This document shows, piece by piece, positions 44,695 to 52,714 of a stretch of DNA of 56,231 nt. The position numbers were made by a program, and so were the translations under genes. The stretch covers positions 1 to 56,231 of the forward strand of contig JANJWS010000057.1 of NCBI GenBank assembly GCA_024709425.1. Direction: 5' to 3'. Numbering within the stretch: position 1 is the stretch's first letter; each line of letters opens with the position of its first letter. Origin of the DNA: Thiobacillus sp. (GTDB taxonomy: Bacteria > Pseudomonadota > Gammaproteobacteria > Burkholderiales > Thiobacillaceae). The notes under the pieces are model-generated. The model was not told the origin of the DNA and did not search any database. It saw nothing but the letters and a program-made list of their open reading frames with translations.

Positions 44695-44720
44695 CGGTGA
44701 CGGGTTCCTGCCCGTCACCG
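44695..44720 (+). terminator. Hairpin 1 after cbbS
   Basis: CGGTGACGGG and CCCGTCACCG form a perfect ten-base-pair stem with a six-base loop, starting ten bases after the cbbS stop. No T-run follows, so it probably protects or punctuates the mRNA rather than fully ending it. Confidence 0.65.
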
Positions 44721-44752
44721 GCAAACAAGGCAGCATTCTGCAAAGCAGTTTG

Positions 44753-44786
44753 TTGAGGACGCGGTCACGCAGGTCCGCGTCCTCAA
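44753..44786 (+). terminator. Hairpin 2 between cbbS and csoS2
   Basis: TTGAGGACGCGG and CCGCGTCCTCAA form a perfect 12-base-pair stem with a ten-base loop. It is followed by GAAATAC rather than a T-run and lies 25 bases before the csoS2 start, so it could be a processing or attenuation site. Confidence 0.65.
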
Positions 44787-44811
44787 GAAATACAACCGTT
44801 CGAGGTATGTG

Positions 44812-47496
44812 ATGACACAAGCCGCAGACAGCACGGCCAGCGCCACCCTCTCCGGGCGCGAACTGGCCATGAAGCGCCGGCAGGCGATGGCGCTGCATGG
44901 CAAAGCCGGCGGGAGCAAGACCGCCGCCGCGCGCCAGCCGACGGCCGCGCGCAGCGCCCCAATCGCGCCCGCCGCGTCGATGGATCCGGCCGCATCGTCG
45001 GCCGCGCCGGCGTCCGCGCCCCGCCAGTCCGATGCCACCCTGATCGCTCAGGCCCAGGCAAATTCCTCGCGGCACGCGAGCCGTGCCCGCCGCGAAGCGT
45101 TGAGCCAGTCCGGCAAGGCAGCGCTGCAGCCGACCGCCACCCGTCCGAGCGGCCGTGTGCGTCCGGGCCGTCAGGTCGCGCCCCTCGCGGTGAACCTGCC
45201 CGCAGTGGCGAGCGCGGATGAGACCCCAAGCGCTCCGGCCACGTCCTGTGGCTGCGGCTGTAGCGATACCAGGTCGGCTGACGCTGGTCTGCGCGCCGCG
45301 TCGGAAACGTCCGCCCCGATGATCGCGAAGGCGAGCGCCCAGCCGACCGGCCGTGCGCTGGCGCAGGCGCGCCGCGCCGCGCTCGCCCAGGACGGCAAGG
45401 CCGGCTTGAAGCGCGTGGCGCAGGCAACCAGGATCGCCGCCGCCATGCCCGGCCAGGACTGGCAGGCCGCCATCGCCAAGGGCGCGACCGGCCGCCAGGT
45501 CGCGATGCAGCGTCGCCTGGTGCAGGCCATCGCAGGTCGCACCGGCGCCAGCGAGCCCGCGCGTCCGAGCGGCCGCCAGCGTGCCCGCAACGTCGTGCCC
45601 GCCCCGGCCAAGGTCGAGGAAGGTCATACCCTCTCGGGTCATTCGGTCACCGGCACCATGGTCGAGCGCAGCAAGAAGGTCACTGGCAATGAGCCGGGCT
45701 CGTGCCGCGCCATCACCGGCACCGAGTACATCGGCAGCGAGCAGTTCGACAACCTGTGCAAGTCGCGCCCGGCGCCCGCGCCCGCCAAGGTGGGGATCTC
45801 CAGCACCGCGCGTGAGCGCAAGGTCACCGGCACCGAAGTGGGCCGTTCCGGCAAGGTCACGGGCGACGAGCCCGGCGCGTGCCGTGGCATCACCGGCACC
45901 GAGTATCTTGCCGTGGAGCGTTACCAGGAGTTCTGCGATACACGTCCGGCCCCCGCTCCCGCCAAGGTCGGTGTCTCCGATACCGCGAGGGGCAAGACCG
46001 TGACCGGCACCCTGGTGGGCCATTCCGCCAGGGTCACTGGCGACGAGCCCGGTGCCGATCGCGCCATCACCGGCACCGGCTACACGCTGCCCGCCGCCGG
46101 CGTCGACGCGCCCGAAAAGGTCGCCGTCACGCATACCACGCACGGCAAGAGCGTGACCGGTACCGCCGTCGGCCACACCATGAAAATCACCGGTGACGAG
46201 CCGGGTGCCTGCCGCGGCATCACCGGCACCGAATACCTCGCCGCGGAGCAGTTCCAGTCGGTGTGCAACACCGCGCCACTCGCCACGCCCCGCAAGGTCA
46301 GCGTGATGTCCTCGCGCGGCAGTCAGCCTGTGTCCGGCACGGAGGTGGGTCGATCGGGCAAGGTGACCGGCGACGAGCCTGGTTCCTGCCGCGCCATCAC
46401 CGGCAGCCAGTATTACACTGCCAGCGATTTTGGCGGCCTGTGCAATGCGTCGGGTCCGCGCAAGGTCGGCGCGACGCAGACGCTCGCGGGCCGCACGGTC
46501 ACGGGCACGGAGGTCGGCTCCAGCCCAAAGCTCACCGGTGACGAGATGGGGGGGTGCAAGCCCGTCACCGGTATCGATTATGTCGGCGCACAAACCGTGT
46601 GTACCGGCAGCACCCCTGTCGCGCCCGTGGCCAAGGTCGCGGTGGATCAAACCTGGCGCGGCCAGCCGGTGACCGGCAGCTACGTCGGCCGTTCGACCAA
46701 GGTCACCGGCGACGAGTCCGGCGGCTGCGCGCCGATCAGCGGCACGCCTTACATCGGCCGCACGCAGTACAGCGGCTTCTGCGCGGCGCCGGATCTGACC
46801 GAGCAGGAAGCGCGCATCCGTACCAGCGCCGTGATTCCTGCCACCGCGGTGACGGGTGACCGTCCCGGCGCGGGCGGTTCGGTGATGACCGGCGACGAGC
46901 GTGGTGCCTGCGAAATCGTCAGCGGCACGCCCTACGTCGGCGCCGACAACACGTTCAGCCAGTGCACCGCCAGCGGCCGCTTCGTGGCGCGTCCGCGCAC
47001 CTGGGTCGAACCCGTCCAGCCACCGGCACCGGTGGATTTCAGCATCGCCACGCCCGCCCGCCAGGCCTGGGAGCGTCGCTACGCTGACGTTACCGGCACC
47101 GGCTACAACAGCGAGCGCATCACGGGGCCGGTGAACAAGGCCAACGGCCTCATCACCGGCACGCCGGAGTTTCGCCACCGTGACGCGGCAACCCAGCAGG
47201 CCGAGCAGGAAACGGCCATCACCGCGGCGCGCCGCCTCACCGGCGAGGGCAGCCAGGCCGGTACCCGCATCACCGGCGACGCCTGGCATGCGCAAAGCCG
47301 CGTGACCGGCACCGAAGGCGCGTCGAGTCTTGCCCGCAACATGTCGATGCGCGGCAACCCGCGTGGCGCCGGCGCCAACGCGCAGGTGTTCCGCGAAATC
47401 GAGCGCCCCGAAGTGCCGGAAAGCCGCATCACCGGTTCCGCCGGCAACACGGGCAAGGGTGCCATCGTGACCCTGTCGGGCGGCGCGCGCGGTTGA
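44812..47496 (+). CDS. csoS2: CsoS2, carboxysome scaffold protein
   Basis: The 894-residue, largely disordered scaffold links RuBisCO to the shell. The N-terminal region has four RuBisCO-binding repeats, for example SGRELAMKRRQAMALHGKAG, TGRALAQARRAALAQDGKAG and TGRQVAMQRRLVQAIAGRTG. The middle region has about seven repeats of the type VTGTxVGRSxKVTGDEPGxC...ITGTEY, most with a cysteine pair; the third lacks both. The C-terminal region has further ITG/VTG motifs, ends in shell-anchoring sequence, and is uninterrupted. The ATG at 44812 follows GAGG; a GTG at 44809 is adjacent. I could not identify a frameshift site of the sort that yields two CsoS2 forms in other species. Confidence 0.95.
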   Translation: MTQAADSTASATLSGRELAMKRRQAMALHGKAGGSKTAAARQPTAARSAPIAPAASMDPAASSAAPASAPRQSDATLIAQAQANSSRHASRARREALSQSGKAALQPTATRPSGRVRPGRQVAPLAVNLPAVASADETPSAPATSCGCGCSDTRSADAGLRAASETSAPMIAKASAQPTGRALAQARRAALAQDGKAGLKRVAQATRIAAAMPGQDWQAAIAKGATGRQVAMQRRLVQAIAGRTGASEPARPSGRQRARNVVPAPAKVEEGHTLSGHSVTGTMVERSKKVTGNEPGSCRAITGTEYIGSEQFDNLCKSRPAPAPAKVGISSTARERKVTGTEVGRSGKVTGDEPGACRGITGTEYLAVERYQEFCDTRPAPAPAKVGVSDTARGKTVTGTLVGHSARVTGDEPGADRAITGTGYTLPAAGVDAPEKVAVTHTTHGKSVTGTAVGHTMKITGDEPGACRGITGTEYLAAEQFQSVCNTAPLATPRKVSVMSSRGSQPVSGTEVGRSGKVTGDEPGSCRAITGSQYYTASDFGGLCNASGPRKVGATQTLAGRTVTGTEVGSSPKLTGDEMGGCKPVTGIDYVGAQTVCTGSTPVAPVAKVAVDQTWRGQPVTGSYVGRSTKVTGDESGGCAPISGTPYIGRTQYSGFCAAPDLTEQEARIRTSAVIPATAVTGDRPGAGGSVMTGDERGACEIVSGTPYVGADNTFSQCTASGRFVARPRTWVEPVQPPAPVDFSIATPARQAWERRYADVTGTGYNSERITGPVNKANGLITGTPEFRHRDAATQQAEQETAITAARRLTGEGSQAGTRITGDAWHAQSRVTGTEGASSLARNMSMRGNPRGAGANAQVFREIERPEVPESRITGSAGNTGKGAIVTLSGGARG

Positions 47497-47506
47497 GGAT
47501 CGAACG

Positions 47507-49018
47507 GTGAACACGCGTAAACGTCTCGCTGCGATGCGCACGGCCCAGGCGCTGCCCGGGCCGGCCGACACGCTCGCCAACCCGGCGTGCGTCGTCGGGC
47601 CGGGCCAGCGCTGCGAGCACGCACTCGTCGACCAGACGCTGAATCAGCGCCTGTATGAATACGAGGAGCGGGTGCGCGGCCGTTTCGCGGTGATCGTCGA
47701 TACGCTTAAGACGCTGTCGGCCTTCCAGCACGAGATCGATTTCGTTGCGCGCGCGCAGCGCCTCGCGGTCGACCGGCTCGGCTTCACCCTTCCGGAAGAC
47801 CTGTTGAACGAAGCCTGGGTGTCTGGCCTCGACATGCGTGCGCTGCATTCCTACTGCATCTTCCGCAGCTTCAAGGAATGCGTCGACCGCGCCGAATCCG
47901 ACCAGGCGGCGTGGCGTGAGCGCATGGCGATCGACGCCGGCTTTCTGGAGAGCTGCGGCTACCACACGGTCGATATCAGCCCGTGCGCCGACGGGCGCCT
48001 GCAGGGCCTGCTGCCTTTCGTGTTGCGCATGGCGCCGAACGATAGCGTTTCCGTCAAGGCCTATGCCGGCGCGATGTTCGACGTCGAGGGCGATGCCGCC
48101 GACTGGATGCATCGCGAGCTGGATCGTCTCACGGGCGCCATCGCCGGAGGTGACACGGCGAACTACCTGAAGGTGGCGGTCTACCATTTCAGCACTTCGA
48201 ACCCCTGTCATCAGGGCTGTGCGGCGCACGGCAGCAACGACAGCAAGGCGGTCGAATCCGCGCTCGGCCGACTGAACGAACTGCGCGCCGCCATCGACAA
48301 CACCTTTGGCCGGGGCGCCGCACCGGAGGTCCTGCTGATCGGCGTCGACACCGATGTGGATGCGATCCGCGTGCATCTCCCGGACGCCAACGGCGAGGTT
48401 AACCCCTATCGCTACGTCGATGCCGGTGAAGTCTACAAGGCGACGCTGGGCATGGATTCTGCAGCCGCCCGCGCGCACCTGGCCGGGATGGTGGCGCGCG
48501 CCGAGCGCGCCGACGGCTGGGCCGAGGGCGAGGGCTCGATGCGCGAGGGCATGCGCCGCCTGGTGCTGCGCATGCTGGAAGCCAACCTGTCGCAGATCGA
48601 GTACGTGATCCAGCATCACGCCGGCCGCTATGCCGTGATCGGGCACGATGAAGAGTTCATCTGCGCCGGGGAAGCCACGAACTTCGTACAGCTGCGCAAC
48701 AAGTATTACTACGCCCATCTCGACACGGTCGAGGAGGGTGCAGCCGACATGGACGTCGGTATCAAGATCTTTACCGGCCTCAACATCAAGCATGGCCTCG
48801 CCGTGCCGGTGCTGGTGCACTTCCACTACTGCTCGCGCGTGCCGGGCGCGCGCGAGCGGGCGGTGGTGCGCTGCAAGCGGGTCAAGGCGGCCATCCAGGC
48901 ACGCTACCCGCACCTGCATGCGCAAGGTCTGCTGAATTGCCAGATGGCCGTGAGCGACCGGCGCGGCAGTGAACGTTGCGCTTTCGTCGAGGACGATGTC
49001 GAGGATGCGGGGCATTGA
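47507..49018 (+). CDS. csoSCA: CsoSCA, carboxysomal carbonic anhydrase
   Basis: The 503-residue enzyme converts bicarbonate to CO2 inside the carboxysome. Zinc ligands Cys160 (DISPCADGR), His227 and Cys238 (YHFSTSNPCHQGC) and the Asp162-Arg164 dyad are those of the beta-type anhydrase fold. N-terminal residues before about 50 are poorly structured and would mediate packaging. The start is a GTG at 47507, ten bases after csoS2. It is sometimes called csoS3. Confidence 0.96.
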   Translation: MNTRKRLAAMRTAQALPGPADTLANPACVVGPGQRCEHALVDQTLNQRLYEYEERVRGRFAVIVDTLKTLSAFQHEIDFVARAQRLAVDRLGFTLPEDLLNEAWVSGLDMRALHSYCIFRSFKECVDRAESDQAAWRERMAIDAGFLESCGYHTVDISPCADGRLQGLLPFVLRMAPNDSVSVKAYAGAMFDVEGDAADWMHRELDRLTGAIAGGDTANYLKVAVYHFSTSNPCHQGCAAHGSNDSKAVESALGRLNELRAAIDNTFGRGAAPEVLLIGVDTDVDAIRVHLPDANGEVNPYRYVDAGEVYKATLGMDSAAARAHLAGMVARAERADGWAEGEGSMREGMRRLVLRMLEANLSQIEYVIQHHAGRYAVIGHDEEFICAGEATNFVQLRNKYYYAHLDTVEEGAADMDVGIKIFTGLNIKHGLAVPVLVHFHYCSRVPGARERAVVRCKRVKAAIQARYPHLHAQGLLNCQMAVSDRRGSERCAFVEDDVEDAGH

Positions 49019-49044
49019 GACGAGGCATGCACTGAGGTTTCACG

Positions 49045-49302
49045 ATGAAGATCATGAGAGTGGAGAAAACTCTAGTTTCGACCAACCGCATCGACGCCTT
49101 TGGACACAGGCCGCTGCTGGTGGTGCAGGAGAAGGCCGGCGGCGCGCGCAGCGTCGCGGTCGATTCGGTGGGCTGCGTCCCCGGCGACTGGGTAATCTGT
49201 GTGGGCTCGTCGGCGGCGCGCGACGCGGCAGGCAGCAAGGAGTTTCCGTCCGACCTGACCATCGTCGGCATCATTGACCACTGGCAGGGAGATGGCGCCT
49301 GA
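49045..49302 (+). CDS. csoS4A: CsoS4A, carboxysome vertex protein
   Basis: The 85-residue BMC pentamer protein (IMRVEKTLVSTNRIDAFGHRPLLVV, then VGCVPGDWVICVGSSAARDAAG) closes the twelve shell vertices. It follows csoSCA by 26 bases with TGAGG upstream and overlaps csoS4B by one base (TGATG). Confidence 0.95.
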   Translation: MKIMRVEKTLVSTNRIDAFGHRPLLVVQEKAGGARSVAVDSVGCVPGDWVICVGSSAARDAAGSKEFPSDLTIVGIIDHWQGDGA

Positions 49303-49547
49303 TGGAGATCATGCGCGTGCTCGACGAACTGGTGTGTACCCGCCGCGTGCCGGGGCTGCAGGCCTCGTCCCTGCGCGTGCTGGAAAGCCAGCAGGGCGCA
49401 TTGTCGGTGGCGACGGATCCGGTCGGCGTGCCTGCCGGGAAATGGGTATTCACCACCAGCGGCAGCGCAGCGCGTCTTGCCATGCCGGACGTGAAAGTAA
49501 TGACCGATCTGACCATCTGCGGAATCATCGATAACTGGGATGCGTGA
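49302..49547 (+). CDS. csoS4B: CsoS4B, carboxysome vertex protein
   Basis: The 81-residue paralogue of CsoS4A (IMRVLDELVCTRRVPGLQASSLRVLES, WVFTTSGSAARLAM) forms pentamers at the vertices. It is coupled to csoS4A by TGATG. The 100-base gap after it, before csoS1, is A+T-rich and could hold an internal promoter. Confidence 0.95.
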   Translation: MEIMRVLDELVCTRRVPGLQASSLRVLESQQGALSVATDPVGVPAGKWVFTTSGSAARLAMPDVKVMTDLTICGIIDNWDA

Positions 49548-49648
49548 GATCGGGGTAGGGCAGGGGGAAGCGTGCTCGACGCGATTGCCCTTGAAATTTG
49601 AGTGGTAAGGATTTCGTTTTTTAACTTTGTCTGAAAAGGAGTAATGAA

Positions 49649-49987
49649 ATGGCTGAACGTATGGGTATTGCGCTGGGCATGATCGAAACCCGTGGTCTGG
49701 TTCCCGCGATCGAAGCGGCGGACGCGATGACCAAGGCCGCCGAAGTGCGCCTGGTGGGTCGTCAATTCGTGGGTGGCGGCTACGTCACCGTTCTGGTGCG
49801 CGGCGAGACGGGCGCGGTCAACGCAGCTGTTCGTGCCGGTGCCGATGCGTGCGAGCGCGTGGGTGACGGCCTGGTCGCCGCCCACATCATCGCCCGCGTG
49901 CACAGCGAAGTGGAAGGCATCCTGCCGACCAAGCCGGACGCGAACGGTGGTGGTCGCGACGCCGAGATCACTTCGACGCGCAGCTGA
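49649..49987 (+). CDS. csoS1: CsoS1, major hexameric shell protein
   Basis: The 112-residue BMC-H protein ([62 protein letters not shown]) forms the hexagonal facets of the shell. The tail after [13 protein letters not shown] runs about 18 residues further than compact CsoS1A/C proteins and resembles CsoS1B. It is the only BMC-H gene in the cluster, whereas Halothiobacillus has three. AAGGAG lies eight bases before the ATG. Confidence 0.96.
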   Translation: MAERMGIALGMIETRGLVPAIEAADAMTKAAEVRLVGRQFVGGGYVTVLVRGETGAVNAAVRAGADACERVGDGLVAAHIIARVHSEVEGILPTKPDANGGGRDAEITSTRS

Positions 49988-49998
49988 ATCCCCCTCTG

Positions 49999-50430
49999 AT
50001 GAGTGTCGATCCGCGCACACTGGGCTGGCTGGCGCGCGCGCTCAACCACGAGATGAGCGCGGTGCAGCAATACTTGGCGCAAAGCGTGCTCGCGCGCCTG
50101 TGGGGCGACGAGCCGCTGGCGACAAGCCTGCGCCGCGAGGCAGCCGAAGAACTCGGACACGCGGAACAGCTGATGGAGCGTCTGATTGTCCTCGGCGTTG
50201 CACCCTCGGCCGGCAACCTTGCACCGGCGCGTCTGGGGCGCAGCGTCGATGAACTGCTGGTCGCCGACCGCACGCTGGAAGTCGAGGCGGTGCACCTGTA
50301 CCAGCAGGCGCTCGCCCATGTCCAGCGCACGCGTGACGGCGACAGCGCTGCGCTGCTCGCTGGCATACTCAACGAGGAGATCGCACACGTGCAGGAGATC
50401 GACCACATGGCGGGGCAGACGCATGGCTGA
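49999..50430 (+). CDS. Carboxysome-associated ferritin-like protein
   Basis: The 143-residue helical protein has the four-helix pattern of a bacterioferritin-like fold, with metal-ligand candidates in LNHEMSAVQQYLAQ (glutamate), EAAEELGHAEQLMERL, LEVEAVHLYQQAL and LNEEIAHVQEIDH. Related genes sit in most cso operons after csoS1. The role is not settled; iron storage or redox protection of the carboxysome has been proposed. It starts 11 bases after csoS1 and overlaps the next gene by eight bases. Confidence 0.85.
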   Translation: MSVDPRTLGWLARALNHEMSAVQQYLAQSVLARLWGDEPLATSLRREAAEELGHAEQLMERLIVLGVAPSAGNLAPARLGRSVDELLVADRTLEVEAVHLYQQALAHVQRTRDGDSAALLAGILNEEIAHVQEIDHMAGQTHG

Positions 50431-50692
50431 CGTACCCGACGGCTGGGAAGCCCGCGGCAAGCCGCCGACCCTGTTCCGGCGCTTCGGCTTCGACCGCTAC
50501 AGCGAGACGCGTGCATTTCTCGATGCGCTCGCCGCGCTGACCGAGGAAACCGGGATCCATCCGCAGAACATCAACTTCGGTACCACCTACGTGAACCTCA
50601 CGCTGGAGGCGGCCGCAGGCGGCGAACTGGGCGCGGCGGACTATGCCCTCGCCGAGCGCATCAACATGCTGTGGAAACCCGCGGGGAGCTGA
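50423..50692 (+). CDS. acRAF, pterin dehydratase-like RuBisCO assembly factor
   Basis: The 89-residue protein has a degenerate pterin-4a-carbinolamine dehydratase fold (GWEARGKPPTLFRRFGFDRYSETRAFLDALAAL, NINFGTTYVNLTLEA). In alpha-carboxysome operons this small protein is the RuBisCO accumulation factor acRAF, which aids assembly. The dehydratase histidine motif is not present. The ATG at 50423 overlaps the ferritin-like gene. Confidence 0.85.
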   Translation: MADVPDGWEARGKPPTLFRRFGFDRYSETRAFLDALAALTEETGIHPQNINFGTTYVNLTLEAAAGGELGAADYALAERINMLWKPAGS

Positions 50693-50693
50693 C

Positions 50694-51329
50694 ATGTCCA
50701 CCCACGTCACGGCGGTGATCAACCAGAAGGGCGGCGCCGGCAAGACGACGCTGGCGATGAACCTTGCCGCAGGGCTGGCGCGTCGCGCGGAGACGGTGGT
50801 TATCGACCTCGACCCGCAGGGCTCGGCGCGGCAGTGGGCGAGCTTCGGCAGCGAGCCCTTCCCCGCTACGATCAAGCAGATCGGCGGCAAGTGGGATGCG
50901 CGCACGCTGCACCAGAACTACCGCGCCTACCGGCACATGGTGCTCGACTGCCCGCCCTCGATCGACAGCCACGCCTCGCTGCAGGCGCTGCGCGCGTGCG
51001 ACGTCGCGCTCATCCCGGTGCTGCCTTCGCCGATCGACCTGTGGGCGAGCCTGCGCCTGCCGCAGGAAATTGAGGAGGCGCGCAAGGTCAACAAGAGTCT
51101 CAAGGCCTACCTGGTGCTGAATCAGCTGGAGCCGAAGAGCGCGCTGTCGGCGGCGATGCACGACGCGCTCGCCGAATTCGGCCTGCCGGTGCTCAATGCC
51201 GTGATCCGCCGGCGCGCGGCGTATCGCGGTGCGGCGCTCGAAGGCGTGTCGGTGTATCAACTGGGCAGCCGCGGATCGCAGGCGGCGGCCGAAATCGAAG
51301 CCATTATTCATGAGGTGATCGGAAAATGA
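50694..51329 (+). CDS. mcdA: McdA, ParA-type carboxysome positioning ATPase
   Basis: The 211-residue protein has a deviant Walker A (NQKGGAGKTTLAMNLA), Walker A' (VIDLDPQGSARQW) and Walker B (HMVLDCPPSID) of the ParA/MinD family. In cso operons it spaces carboxysomes along the nucleoid with McdB. It starts two bases after the acRAF stop and overlaps mcdB by four bases (ATGA). Confidence 0.88.
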   Translation: MSTHVTAVINQKGGAGKTTLAMNLAAGLARRAETVVIDLDPQGSARQWASFGSEPFPATIKQIGGKWDARTLHQNYRAYRHMVLDCPPSIDSHASLQALRACDVALIPVLPSPIDLWASLRLPQEIEEARKVNKSLKAYLVLNQLEPKSALSAAMHDALAEFGLPVLNAVIRRRAAYRGAALEGVSVYQLGSRGSQAAAEIEAIIHEVIGK

Positions 51330-51595
51330 CGAAACTCAAGGACAAGCTGTCCGCCAGCGTGCGTATGGCCAAGGCGGCCCAACAGCCTGCCGCCAATCCG
51401 GCGACCCGGTCGGCCGCCAAATCCGCTGTGACGAAGGCCGCGCCCGCACCGGCCAAACCGGTTGCTCCGGCGCCCGCCGCGAAGCCGACCGCTCCGCGTC
51501 CCGCCGCGGCCAGACCCGCCGCCCCGCGCCCCACCGCCGGCGGCATTCCAGAAAGCGGCAACGCGCTGTTTCCCGAGCGCGTGTGGCCGGACTGA
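51326..51595 (+). CDS. mcdB: McdB-like carboxysome adaptor
   Basis: The 89-residue protein has a basic N-terminus, a disordered alanine/proline/lysine-rich middle and a conserved-looking end GGIPESGNALFPERVWPD. Alpha-type McdB proteins are short and disordered and carry a C-terminal tryptophan; all three traits are present. It is translationally coupled to mcdA. Identification rests on position and composition rather than motif. Confidence 0.75.
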   Translation: MTKLKDKLSASVRMAKAAQQPAANPATRSAAKSAVTKAAPAPAKPVAPAPAAKPTAPRPAAARPAAPRPTAGGIPESGNALFPERVWPD

Positions 51596-51618
51596 ACCCA
51601 GCACACAGGTGATGCATC

Positions 51619-52533
51619 ATGCGTAACGATCCCTTCATGCGTACTTACTCTCCCCGCCAGCAGGCCATGGCGCGCGCGCAGGCGCAGCAGCAGCCGGCCG
51701 CCGACGTGCGTCCCGCATCCGACGCCAGCGGTGCCGGCGTCCTCGCGCAATATCTGGTGGAGAGCGAGCCCTACTACCGCCCCGTTGCGGACGAGGTCGA
51801 ACTGTATGAGGCGGCGTATTCGGTGCGCATGCCCATCATGCTCAAGGGGCCGACCGGGTGCGGCAAGACCCGCTTCGTCGAATACATGGCGTGGAAGCTG
51901 CAGAAACCGCTGATCACCGTGGCGTGCAACGAAGACATGACCGCCTCGGACCTGGTCGGGCGCTTCCTGCTCGACGCCAGCGGCACCCGCTGGCAGGACG
52001 GCCCGCTCGCGGTCGCCGCGCGCCATGGCGCGATCTGCTACCTCGACGAAGTGGTGGAGGCGCGCCAGGACACCACCGTGGTCATCCACCCGTTGACCGA
52101 TGCACGTCGCGTGCTGCCGCTGGAAAAGAAGGGCGAGCTTGTCGAGGCGCACCCGGATTTCCAGATCGTCATCTCGTACAACCCCGGCTACCAGTCGCTG
52201 ATGAAGGATCTGAAACAGTCGACCAAGCAGCGTTTTGGTGCACTCGACTTCAACTATCCCGAGCACGACGTCGAGGCCGAGATCGTCGCCCACGAGTCGG
52301 GGGTGTCGATCGATGTCGCCAAGAACCTGGTGCACATCGGCGAGCGCGCGCGCAACCTCAAGGGCCACGGCCTCGACGAGGGACTCTCGACGCGCATGCT
52401 GATCTATGCTGGGTCGCTGATTGCCAAGGGTGTCGCGCCGCTGGCCGCCTGCCGCGTTGCCCTGGTGCGCCCGATCACCGACGATCCGGACATGCGCGAC
52501 GCCCTGGATTCCGCTGTCACCACGTATTTCTAG
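51619..52533 (+). CDS. cbbQ: CbbQ, MoxR-type RuBisCO activase subunit (carboxysomal)
   Basis: The 304-residue AAA+ protein has Walker A GPTGCGKT (77-84), Walker [15 protein letters not shown] and [23 protein letters not shown]. It is strongly similar to the form II CbbQ but carries an N-terminal extension of about 45 residues, rich in glutamine and alanine, absent from that protein. The extension might target it to the carboxysome shell; that is a guess. It pairs with the cbbO downstream. Confidence 0.95.
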   Translation: MRNDPFMRTYSPRQQAMARAQAQQQPAADVRPASDASGAGVLAQYLVESEPYYRPVADEVELYEAAYSVRMPIMLKGPTGCGKTRFVEYMAWKLQKPLITVACNEDMTASDLVGRFLLDASGTRWQDGPLAVAARHGAICYLDEVVEARQDTTVVIHPLTDARRVLPLEKKGELVEAHPDFQIVISYNPGYQSLMKDLKQSTKQRFGALDFNYPEHDVEAEIVAHESGVSIDVAKNLVHIGERARNLKGHGLDEGLSTRMLIYAGSLIAKGVAPLAACRVALVRPITDDPDMRDALDSAVTTYF

Positions 52534-52710
52534 GGATTAGGGGTTAGGAGCTAGGGACTAGGGAAGGCGTGCACACGCAATCCGCAATTGCTTGAATCGG
52601 GTTCGGCCAACACTCAACATGGGGTTGCGGCACAAATTTCGTTTCATGCGCAGTTCCCTGGCCCCTGAATCCCCTCGCCCCTAACCCCTGAATCCTAGCC
52701 CCTATGCCCT
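52533..52710 (+). repeat. Heptamer inverted repeat between cbbQ and cbbO
   Basis: The left arm of TAGGGGT/TAGGAGC-type units (52533-52563) faces a right arm of CCCCTGA/CCCCTAA/ATCCTAG units (52662-52710) across about 100 bases. It is the same repeat family as at 44251-44340. The 180-base gap is unusually long for this otherwise compact operon and holds no gene. Confidence 0.7.
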
Positions 52711-52714
52711 AACG

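Noticed and set aside
44812-47496. A programmed frameshift in csoS2
   Set aside because: No convincing slippery heptamer followed by a structure was seen, and the frame is open from end to end.
44338-47580. A 1080-codon open frame antisense to csoS2
   Set aside because: It mirrors csoS2 and arises from high GC and repetitive codons; the forward frame has clear CsoS2 repeats, start signal and operon context.
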